From MGIIb-O1 sp002457595 (GTDB lineage: Archaea; Thermoplasmatota; Poseidoniia; Poseidoniales; Thalassarchaeaceae): a stretch of 64,000 nucleotides of DNA. The stretch's first letter is position 1; every line of letters begins with the position of its first letter. The notes under the pieces are model-generated. The model did no database searches. It saw only the letters and a list, made by a program, of their open reading frames with translations, and had not been told where the DNA came from. The position numbers and the translations under genes are program-made. The stretch spans positions 186,001 to 250,000 of the forward strand of contig JBJLBO010000005.1 of assembly GCA_045568115.1 (NCBI GenBank). The letters run 5' to 3'. Below are positions 8,462 to 16,473 of the stretch, one piece after another.

Positions 8462-10072
8462 CTACATGTCGAAGCCATCGAAGTCACCAGCATCCATACC
8501 AGTGCCACCCTTACTTGAGATGACGTCATCAATTCTTAGAATCATAACTGCAGTCTCAGAAGCGGATTGGATTGCCTGCTCAACTACTCTACTAGGTTCG
8601 AAGACCTTGCTCTTTGCCATATCGACCACCCCCCCATCATAGACATTCACACCATGAGTAGAATGTCCCTCTGAGTGAGCCTTTCTGAGATCAATGATAG
8701 TATTGACTGGATCGAGGCCTGCGTTTTCTGCTAGAGTGCGAGGGATTACTTCAAGGGCCCCTGCAAATGCCTCAATGGCCATTTGTTCGCGGCCACCAAT
8801 CCCTTCCGCATAACTACGCAAATCTCTACTAATTGCTGCCAAAACAGAGCCACCTCCAGTTAGAACTGCTCCATCTTCGTGAGCCACGGCAACTACACCA
8901 ACTGCATCATCGAAGGCACGCCTAATCTCATCGACCACATGCTCAGTACCACCACGAAGAAGTACACTGACGCTTTTTGCTTCAGGGCATCCTGTAACGA
9001 ATACCATATCAGAATCACCAATTTTTCTCTCTTCGACCGTGGCAGCAGTTCCAAGATCCGCTTCAGAAAGGTCATCAATATTGGTAACTATGTTGCCTCC
9101 AGTTGCCTTCGAAAGAGCCTCCATATCACTCTTTTTGGCTCTTCGGATAGCAAACAAACCAGACTTTGCCATGTAATGTTGTGCCAAGTCATCAATGCCC
9201 TTCTGACAGATTACAACATTGGCTCCAGCAGACTGAATTTTCTCAACCAGACCTTTTAGATAGGATTCTTCTTCATCAAGGAACTGAGCCAACATATTCG
9301 GATCTGTAATCTGAATCTTAGCATCGACCTCCGTTTTCTTCACTTCAATAGGGGAATTAATCAATGCAACCTTAGCATCTGAAATGCTACGGGGCATTCC
9401 AGAGTGCACTCTTTCTTTGTCAAGAATAATTCCATCAACAAGAGTGCTGTCTTTGATTGATCCACCTTGCTTCTTCTCGATTTTAATATCATCCAAATCG
9501 ACAATAATTTCTTCTCCACTATCCTGAGTCACAGCGAGAACTGCACGAACGCTGATATCAGCAAGAAACTCTTTGACTGCTCCTGCACTCTTACCAGTAA
9601 GGGCTGTTTTAGCAACCTCTTCTAGCATTTTCTCATCAACATTAACTGCATGTGAATCGATTAACTCAGCAGCCTTGTCAGCAGCTAGTCTGAATCCTTC
9701 ACAGATTACTGTAGGGTGGACATTCTGTTCAACTAAATCCTCACTACGCTTGAGTAATTCTCCAGCAATAACTACTGCGCTGGTAGTTCCATCGAAGCAG
9801 TGTTGTTCCTGTGTCTTTGCTATCTCAATGATCATCTTGGCTGCAGGATGTTCAATGTCCATTTCCTTGAGGATTGTTGCACCATCATTGGTTATCACAA
9901 CATCTCCCATAGAATCGACCAACATCTTGTCCATCCCCTTTGGACCTAGGGTGCTGCGAACAGCATCCGAGACTGCCTTGGCGGCTGCAATATTATTGCT
10001 CTGAGCGGTCTTTCCACTGGTTCTCGTAGTACCCTCTTTGAGGATAAAAATCGGTTGTTGACCGTTGTACAT
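8462..10072 (-). CDS. thsA: Thermosome subunit (group II chaperonin)
   Basis: A 536-residue group II chaperonin that forms double-ring ATP-driven protein-folding complexes in the cytosol. Family signatures include STLGPKGMDKMLVDSMGD, TNDGATILKEM, HPAAKM, VVLTGGGS-like AVLTGGGSVLAAISRDL and a Gly/Met-rich C-terminal tail (GGTGMDAGDFDGFDM). The nucleotide-binding GDGTT motif reads F93-D-G-T-T, replacing a nearly invariant glycine; the catalytic Asp94 is kept. SD GGAGTG precedes the ATG at 10072. It appears monocistronic, with palindromes on both sides. Confidence 0.95.
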   Translation of the reverse strand: MYNGQQPIFILKEGTTRTSGKTAQSNNIAAAKAVSDAVRSTLGPKGMDKMLVDSMGDVVITNDGATILKEMDIEHPAAKMIIEIAKTQEQHCFDGTTSAVVIAGELLKRSEDLVEQNVHPTVICEGFRLAADKAAELIDSHAVNVDEKMLEEVAKTALTGKSAGAVKEFLADISVRAVLAVTQDSGEEIIVDLDDIKIEKKQGGSIKDSTLVDGIILDKERVHSGMPRSISDAKVALINSPIEVKKTEVDAKIQITDPNMLAQFLDEEESYLKGLVEKIQSAGANVVICQKGIDDLAQHYMAKSGLFAIRRAKKSDMEALSKATGGNIVTNIDDLSEADLGTAATVEERKIGDSDMVFVTGCPEAKSVSVLLRGGTEHVVDEIRRAFDDAVGVVAVAHEDGAVLTGGGSVLAAISRDLRSYAEGIGGREQMAIEAFAGALEVIPRTLAENAGLDPVNTIIDLRKAHSEGHSTHGVNVYDGGVVDMAKSKVFEPSRVVEQAIQSASETAVMILRIDDVISSKGGTGMDAGDFDGFDM

Positions 10073-10127
10073 CGGAAATCACACTCCAGATTCTAGCATC
10101 CCGCCGACCCAAGAGGGGGTCATAAGG

Positions 10128-10149
10128 CCTCGCACACGTATACGCGAGG
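10128..10149. promoter_or_regulatory. Inverted repeat upstream of thermosome
   Basis: CCTCGC (10128-10133) and GCGAGG (10144-10149) form a 6-bp inverted repeat with a 10-bp spacer, 56-77 bp upstream of the thermosome start and 31 bp past the stop of the preceding surface-protein gene. It could be an operator, since thermosome genes are often heat-regulated, or a weak terminator. Position is the only evidence. Confidence 0.25.
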
Positions 10150-10179
10150 ATGAATCAGGCTTAGGAAGCAATTTCAGGC

Positions 10180-13100
10180 TCACTCGCCTTTGTTTTGATC
10201 CAGCCACTTCTGACCATAATATGCCCACTGCTCCATAGTCCACCCATCTGGCAGGCCATCTTCTGGGACAGGAGGGGCACCAGGAGGTAATTCGTCTTGG
10301 ACGACATTAGTTGAAACCTCATCGTCTGGCTCAACTTCAAATGTGTCTTCGATTATTTCTGGCTGAGGCATCTCTGGTTCAGGGAGAGGTGGGGGGGGCA
10401 TATCCGCAACTGCAGTTTCAAAAATTTCTCTTGTTCCGCCGTACATTGAGTTTGCAACATCATCATCAATAGGCAAACTAGGAGCAGAAGGAACTGATGA
10501 ATCACCGCCAAATTCACCTAGAACAGAGGAATAATCATCAAGACTAGAATACTCCTCTAATGGAGCACCAGCATCCTTGATTATTCTCATTGTAATAACT
10601 AACACAAATCCCATCGCAATTAGACCTGCAATTACAAAAAGGATATTCGCAGTTAGTTTCGCATAGAATCCTGTATCTGGCCCTTCCTCAATTTGAATCG
10701 TTTTTATAAATCTAATTTTGGAAGGAGTTGTAACTTTATCTATGTCTGAGTCAATTGCTAATCTCACATTGAATTCCAAAGAATTTTCAGCTAAATTATC
10801 AAGATTTTCTTCACTCACATCTACCTCGACTGTTACAATTCTACTTTCACCAGGGCCAAGTACGAAATCTCGATCATTTTTCTCTACTCTCACATCAATG
10901 ACGTTGAAGAATAATTCCGGCTCTGTATTTCTGTCTATATCGGCTCTCATCAATTGTACCGCATCAGGATGGAGATTCAGAACCGTATACTCGATTAGAT
11001 AAGTACCTCTGTCATCAATAACTAATGTCGCCGTTGACGAAGGGCTGACTAAAAGCCATCCAACTTGACCTACTTTGAATTGGGCTTGCCCTTCATTTGA
11101 AACAGATTGACCAGAATATGTATCTGATTCAATAGATTGAAGACTTTCAGCTATCATTGTGACTGTCCTGTCGCCATCTGCATCTATTCCAAATGAATAA
11201 GTTAGAGTCAAGTTATATGAAGAACCGGGTTCAACCCAATTCGTATTGCCATTATTCAATCCATCAGAAAAGGCAGTAATATCATCATGACTGGAGTCGA
11301 AAGACACATGGAATCTGTCTGCCTTGTTACCATGATTCCATATTTCCCACCTTAGAGTTCGTGGATCATCACCTCCACGATAAACTTCAGTTGTCAAATC
11401 TAGGTCTGGAATCTCAATCAAATATGTCTCACTGACTGTAAGATAAATGAAAACCCCCTTAGAATAAGAGGGGTCGCTTCTACTTGTAGCCTGAATCAAA
11501 ATTTGATATGTATCATTAACTATCCCATGTGGCATTGGGAATAGCAAAAGAACTCGAGTGTCGCCTCCAAATGAATCAATTCCGAGAGTCTGTTCACTGG
11601 GGAAATGAATGCCAAGTTTCCAATCAGCATCAACACTCAAATCGAATGATTCTTCGGTGTTTCCTAAATTAGTTAACTCAATCTCTAACATCTTCAGACT
11701 TCCGTCAGCAGGGAACATCAGATGAGTATGTTCGGGAGTAATTTCCAAATTATGATAAATTGGAATTTCGATATAAATTACCCAAGACGACTGCGTTTCT
11801 GCTGGAGGTGCTCCGATCGCAAGAAGAGTAATTGCATAAGTTCCCGGCAAGATATTTTCAGGGGCAGTCAAATGAACATTCAAGTCATGCATTTCTTTAA
11901 CGACTGTGTGAATACTACTAATCTCAATACCGGATTCATTTAACCATTTTATATTGCTAGAACCCCAACTATTATCAGAAAAAGAGGCTGAAAGATCCCA
12001 AGAAGAAATCTTATTCCCGGTATTTTTTAGAGTCATTGGAACAGTCCCACTCTCACCAGGAAGGAGAGTAAGAGCGGGATTAGAATATGGAGGTGCCTGC
12101 GTCAAATAAGCAGAATATGATGATTCGACATCCACAGGAAGATTGAGGAAATTTTTTGTTGAATTTGTCACACCATCGCCTATGTGGACATACCACATTA
12201 ATTCCTCAACACCGGCCCCATCAGGAATATCAAGACTAAACCAAACTTCGGTCGAATTAAGAGCCTTAATGGAATTAGTTTTGACATAGTTATCGTGATC
12301 AGTTGGATTATTTGAGTCAATACGAATTGCATCATCATACATCCAAGAAATATTGTTAATCTCAGAATATAATTTCAGCTCAATATCAATATACCCATTA
12401 TTATGGATTATACAATGAAGAACGGGAGGTTCGGGATCATCAGGGATGACAATGTAAGCATTTGGTAGGATGTCATCACATTCAAGATCCAAAGTATATT
12501 CGGGTACTTTCTCGATAGCAAACATGATGAAACCATCTAGATGAATTCCTTCAGTAGCAATGGAACTATCTGAATTAAAACGGAAAGCTAAGTTGTAGGA
12601 GTCAGTAGGGAGAGTATCGGTCATATCCCAGATTAATTGAGACCAGTCACCTTCAACACTAGATAAGCCAGTTGAGGGATAAGTGTAATTTTTATTTTCA
12701 GAATTCGAAGAAGATGGATCGAGTTCAATTTGAATTTGATCACCTTCACCCATATCACCCCATGCGTTAGTAACCAATTGTAGTGTTAGAAAATCATAAC
12801 CCGAGATACTGACCTTACAGAAATTATTAGCATAAACTGATGAAACAAGTGAATCATAATTGCCGTAACCAAAACCATGGCCTTGATCATCACAAGTATC
12901 AGTAGGAGAAAGCCATCCCCACCATAGACGATCCTGTCTGTTACTGGCATAGTCCGAACCTGGGCGAGAAACTCTCCAATGGCGCTCACCTATCGCACTA
13001 GAATTTTCGCCCATTCGCCAATGACCAAAAGAATCAGGGTAATCCGATATCGTGCCATCTGAATCATATCCGGTAGAAACCCAGATGGGATTACCATAAC

Positions 13101-13710
13101 TGAGTTGGTTAGGACAGTCAACTAATCCATCTCCATCAACATCTCCACAAATCCCATTTTCCATTGCATCATTCCAAATAGCGACGGGCATTTGATAATC
13201 TAACTGATTATTATTGGAATTACCATCAGCCAGACCACCATCAATTAACCCCCTAAGGATTATTCCTCCAACTAGGTTTCCATCCTCATCAATTTGACTA
13301 TGAGCTGCATTAGGAGTCCAATAAAACTGAGCTCTAAATGACTGACCCCCGGAGATGGTCATATTGACCTCCCATTCTTGAATCATGAAGCCAATAGGAT
13401 GCCAGATAATTAATTTCCCGATGGCAAAAGAAGGCTGTCCTGAAGTTCCAACTTGGGCGAATGTGACGTTAATCTGAATTAATTCGTCACGGATTACGTA
13501 GTATACAATACTGTCATCAGAGTTGACCCATTCATGAGCATTGTTGGAACTGTTTCCAATTTCTATACCCGTGACCTCAAAATCAATTAAATCACGGGAT
13601 GATACTGAATTAGTATGCTTGGTAATTTCTAGATTAGAATCAAATGCTAGCGGGGAAAGACTAGTTAACATCAGAATGGCAAAAAGTGCCAGTGGTGATA
13701 TGCTACGCAT
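10180..13710 (-). CDS. Large secreted surface protein with C-terminal membrane anchor
   Basis: About 1176 residues from the ATG at 13710 (a TTG at 13719 is in frame). An N-terminal signal peptide (MRSISPLALFAILMLTSLSPLA) leads to a very long extracellular part of beta-rich, Asn/Ser/Asp-rich repeats resembling NEW3/CARDB-like domains (for example ELTNLGNTEESFDLSV and LLFPMPHGIVNDTYQILIQATS). One transmembrane helix sits near the end (NILFVIAGLIAMGFVLVITM), followed by a ~130-residue acidic, Pro-rich cytoplasmic tail ending GLPDGWTMEQWAYYGQKWLD. Calcium-type Asp patterns (DVDGDGLVDC) occur near residue 195. Probably a cell-envelope protein; no enzymatic motif was recognised. Confidence 0.75.
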   Translation of the reverse strand: MRSISPLALFAILMLTSLSPLAFDSNLEITKHTNSVSSRDLIDFEVTGIEIGNSSNNAHEWVNSDDSIVYYVIRDELIQINVTFAQVGTSGQPSFAIGKLIIWHPIGFMIQEWEVNMTISGGQSFRAQFYWTPNAAHSQIDEDGNLVGGIILRGLIDGGLADGNSNNNQLDYQMPVAIWNDAMENGICGDVDGDGLVDCPNQLSYGNPIWVSTGYDSDGTISDYPDSFGHWRMGENSSAIGERHWRVSRPGSDYASNRQDRLWWGWLSPTDTCDDQGHGFGYGNYDSLVSSVYANNFCKVSISGYDFLTLQLVTNAWGDMGEGDQIQIELDPSSSNSENKNYTYPSTGLSSVEGDWSQLIWDMTDTLPTDSYNLAFRFNSDSSIATEGIHLDGFIMFAIEKVPEYTLDLECDDILPNAYIVIPDDPEPPVLHCIIHNNGYIDIELKLYSEINNISWMYDDAIRIDSNNPTDHDNYVKTNSIKALNSTEVWFSLDIPDGAGVEELMWYVHIGDGVTNSTKNFLNLPVDVESSYSAYLTQAPPYSNPALTLLPGESGTVPMTLKNTGNKISSWDLSASFSDNSWGSSNIKWLNESGIEISSIHTVVKEMHDLNVHLTAPENILPGTYAITLLAIGAPPAETQSSWVIYIEIPIYHNLEITPEHTHLMFPADGSLKMLEIELTNLGNTEESFDLSVDADWKLGIHFPSEQTLGIDSFGGDTRVLLLFPMPHGIVNDTYQILIQATSRSDPSYSKGVFIYLTVSETYLIEIPDLDLTTEVYRGGDDPRTLRWEIWNHGNKADRFHVSFDSSHDDITAFSDGLNNGNTNWVEPGSSYNLTLTYSFGIDADGDRTVTMIAESLQSIESDTYSGQSVSNEGQAQFKVGQVGWLLVSPSSTATLVIDDRGTYLIEYTVLNLHPDAVQLMRADIDRNTEPELFFNVIDVRVEKNDRDFVLGPGESRIVTVEVDVSEENLDNLAENSLEFNVRLAIDSDIDKVTTPSKIRFIKTIQIEEGPDTGFYAKLTANILFVIAGLIAMGFVLVITMRIIKDAGAPLEEYSSLDDYSSVLGEFGGDSSVPSAPSLPIDDDVANSMYGGTREIFETAVADMPPPPLPEPEMPQPEIIEDTFEVEPDDEVSTNVVQDELPPGAPPVPEDGLPDGWTMEQWAYYGQKWLDQNKGE

Positions 13711-13856
13711 CAGAAACAAATTGTTGCGGCTTCAATTTGTGTATGAAGGTTCGCTAATTGCGTGCGGCACTCTTTGAAAGTTACATCTTCGTGATTTGGA
13801 GAATTTATTTACCTCAAGTAACCACTTCGAATAATGCTAATAGGAATGAAGGCCTT

Positions 13857-15002
13857 ATGTTTGCTACTAGACGCGAGACACCTATGGCAAGGCGAGATAA
13901 ACCACTCTTGCCCAGAATTGTTCTGATAACTATAGTGCTTGGACAGGTTACTGTTGCACCTATAGTTGGATTCTCACTAACTTATTTGTTAAAAATTGAA
14001 AGAGTAGATGACCAATTGGCATTTAATCTAGATTTAGGTTCATTATATTGGATTATCATTGCTGGATTAGTTTATGGATTGCTATCCTTATTTTTAGCTC
14101 TAATTGCTGGAGGATACAGACCCACAAGTGTAGCCAACAGAGGGGGTTGGATTACTGTTCTAGGATTAAGGAGGCCAGTAAATTCTTCAGAAATTGTAGA
14201 ACGTGCAAGATTAGATTTACATCGCAGCCCATATGGAAAGATGGCAAGAATTGTGAACAGTAAATCAGAAGATTATGATCTATTATCGATTCATGGAGGT
14301 TTGCAAATTCTTGCCATTCCAATCCAAGTAGCGCTTATTGCAATTCCATTGGCTATAATGGAAGGTATTCCCTCAAAATACATTGAACCTGATCACGCAT
14401 TTGAGTTAGGAATGGCGGGATATTTTGTAGCACTGTGGTTTGGCCTTAGACTTCAACCAGTCTACTCAATCCACCTAATTGGCATTGCTGCTTGGTTTCG
14501 AAAAATACTTGCGAAAATCTCTAAATTTTCATGGATATTGCCAATCATCATATTTTGGTTCTTTGCTAGAATTAGTCTAGAGTTAGGACTTTCTTGGCTC
14601 GATGTTGATTATTCTGCTTGGCATACTGTTCAACTAGAAGCAGTTTTACTAAACACAATTATGCCGGAAGAAAGTATTCCTGATGCTGCAATTATTGATT
14701 TTCTTGTTGCAATTTCAGTCCTACCTGTGGCTGTGTTTACTACAATCTCGGTACTTGGTGGTGCCCATGATATGCCTAATTGGATGAGAGACCAAGAAGA
14801 AAAAATAGTGAATCTAAATCAGGATGTGCTTGAGGAAAAAAATAAGCAGGAGAATGAAGAAGAAAAAATAGACCCCCTAGATGGATTCACCCCGTGGAAA
14901 AGAACCACCAATAGTGATAATGACTCAACTAACGAGGGAGAAAGTGAATCTGATCAAGGGAGCCGCATGATTGATTTGCCATTCAATTTGTTCGATGATT
15001 AG
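13857..15002 (+). CDS. Multi-pass membrane protein of unknown function
   Basis: From the ATG at 13857 (GAAGG a few nt upstream) it encodes about 381 residues. Roughly seven hydrophobic segments are visible, including LPRIVLITIVLGQVTVAPIVG, YWIIIAGLVYGLLSLFLALIAG, IPIQVALIAIPLAIM and ILPIIIFWFFARISLELG. A hydrophilic, acidic and Gln/Lys-rich C-terminal tail of about 80 residues looks cytoplasmic and disordered. The frame is open from 13758, and an alternative ATG lies at 13884. No family was recognised. It is divergent from the surface-protein gene and ends one base before the convergent small membrane protein. Confidence 0.7.
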   Translation: MFATRRETPMARRDKPLLPRIVLITIVLGQVTVAPIVGFSLTYLLKIERVDDQLAFNLDLGSLYWIIIAGLVYGLLSLFLALIAGGYRPTSVANRGGWITVLGLRRPVNSSEIVERARLDLHRSPYGKMARIVNSKSEDYDLLSIHGGLQILAIPIQVALIAIPLAIMEGIPSKYIEPDHAFELGMAGYFVALWFGLRLQPVYSIHLIGIAAWFRKILAKISKFSWILPIIIFWFFARISLELGLSWLDVDYSAWHTVQLEAVLLNTIMPEESIPDAAIIDFLVAISVLPVAVFTTISVLGGAHDMPNWMRDQEEKIVNLNQDVLEEKNKQENEEEKIDPLDGFTPWKRTTNSDNDSTNEGESESDQGSRMIDLPFNLFDD

Positions 15003-15003
15003 A

Positions 15004-15234
15004 TTACAACTCTTCAACGGGGAAAATTAAGCCTACCCCCACAGACAACAAGTGCCAACCTGTTGCTAAGAATATACCAAAGAGGAAGGGGTTAGGTCCT
15101 ATTGAGTAAAGGGCGATTCCTGCAGGAATTATGATTAATCCAACATATGGCAATTTGATTCTCTTTGAAATAATTGAAAATAGAATCAAACAGAATAAGA
15201 ATCCTACAGCGTCAGTGAGTACTGTATCAGCCAA
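15004..15234 (-). CDS. Small three-helix membrane protein
   Basis: A 76-residue hydrophobic protein with about three membrane segments (AVGFLFCLILFSII, YVGLIIIPAGIALYSIG, FLFGIFLATGWHLLSVGVGLIF). It begins at a TTG preceded by GAGGTG, which decides this unusual start, and lies 9 nt after the aminotransferase stop, so both are probably one unit. Its second half resembles the small membrane protein at 56258-56530 (shared pattern IGP-x-P, G-x-x-L, LL-x-VG). No function was recognised. Confidence 0.6.
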   Translation of the reverse strand: MADTVLTDAVGFLFCLILFSIISKRIKLPYVGLIIIPAGIALYSIGPNPFLFGIFLATGWHLLSVGVGLIFPVEEL

Positions 15235-15243
15235 TTCTACACC

Positions 15244-16392
15244 TCAATCGCCGCGTAGGTTTGCAAGTATATTCTCTACTCTATCCATACCTCGAGATAT
15301 ATCCTCACGACCTATTGTGTAAGCGAAGCGAAGGTGACCTTCGCCCGCCTCACCAAATGCAGAACCAGGGCTGCAAAGAACACCTCCCTTGAGAAGAGCC
15401 ATAGCAATCTCTTCACTATTCATTCCTGGCACCTCGACCTTAGGGAATACGTAAAATGCCCCTGTGGGTACATGACAAGAAACTCCTGGCATAGCATTCA
15501 ATCTATCACAAATCAAGTCGCGGCGCGCCTTGAATTCTTCACACATTTGAGCCGGATAATCAGAGGCATTCTCCATTGCTTCAAGAACTGCATACTGCAT
15601 GGCATCATTGCTACATGCTGTTACATAATACTGCATTTTTGTGATATGGCCCATTGCTTCATCATTTTCAGAAAGGATATATCCAATTCTCCATCCAGTC
15701 ATTGCAAAGGTTTTCGAAAATGAATTAATCATGATGACCTTGTCATATCCTGCCCCAAGGAATGATACGTGTTCTGTATCGTAGACAATTCTATCGTACA
15801 CCTCATCAGTAACAATCCACAGATCATTTTTTTGAGCAAAATCAACAAGTTCATCTCGCTGATCAGATGTGACATTTCCTCCAGTAGGATTGCTTGGAAA
15901 ATTGTACAAGATAGCTACAGTATTTTCATTAACGAGGTTCTCCAAATCCTTAATGGTTGGAACAAAACCGTTCTGGAATAAACAAGGATAGAGTATAGGA
16001 TTACCTCCACAAATCACTGCATCAGTAGGGTATAGAGGAAAATATGGTTCAGGGAGTAATATTTCATCCCCTGGATTAAGGAGGGCTAAGAATACATCCA
16101 ATAGTGCATTGGTTCCACTCATAGTCATACAAACATTAGACTCATCTAGAGATGGAGACAAATGATGCCACGTCTCCGCTATTTTTTGTCGAAGGGCAGG
16201 AAGACCTGCAGTAGTTGTGTACTTGTTCTTCCCATCCTCCATCGCTCGAGTGAATGCCTTGATAGCAATTTCAGGAGGTTGGAAGTCTGGTTCACCTAGG
16301 CCAAACTGAACAGCATCATCGCCAGCCATGTCAAACATGCGGCGAACACCCGTAGGTTGGATGTTGTTAGCTCTGTCCGAAAACCGCACCAT
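15244..16392 (-). CDS. Class I/II pyridoxal-phosphate aminotransferase (aspartate aminotransferase-like)
   Basis: A 382-residue fold-type I aminotransferase. Key features are FGLGEPDF near residue 30, YTTTAGLPALR, NFPSNPTGG (165-172), VTDEVYDRI (194-202), the PLP-binding lysine K227 in NSFSKTFAMTGWRIGY, and the substrate arginine in HLRFAYT. It moves amino groups between amino acids and 2-oxo acids, probably Asp or Ala with 2-oxoglutarate, but sequence does not fix the substrate. A TTTTAA-like element about 30 nt upstream suggests a leaderless transcript. It is followed by the small membrane protein. Confidence 0.9.
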   Translation of the reverse strand: MVRFSDRANNIQPTGVRRMFDMAGDDAVQFGLGEPDFQPPEIAIKAFTRAMEDGKNKYTTTAGLPALRQKIAETWHHLSPSLDESNVCMTMSGTNALLDVFLALLNPGDEILLPEPYFPLYPTDAVICGGNPILYPCLFQNGFVPTIKDLENLVNENTVAILYNFPSNPTGGNVTSDQRDELVDFAQKNDLWIVTDEVYDRIVYDTEHVSFLGAGYDKVIMINSFSKTFAMTGWRIGYILSENDEAMGHITKMQYYVTACSNDAMQYAVLEAMENASDYPAQMCEEFKARRDLICDRLNAMPGVSCHVPTGAFYVFPKVEVPGMNSEEIAMALLKGGVLCSPGSAFGEAGEGHLRFAYTIGREDISRGMDRVENILANLRGD

Positions 16393-16473
16393 GACCTACG
16401 GACGTCTGACTAAGCATTTTAAGACACGCCTTCGAAACCTTCAGATTCTGCTTTCATAGTTAAAAAATGCAGA

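Noticed and set aside
9573..10004. 143-codon frame on the plus strand
   Set aside because: It lies fully antisense inside the thermosome gene, has no recognisable motif and no ribosome binding site, so it is a shadow frame.
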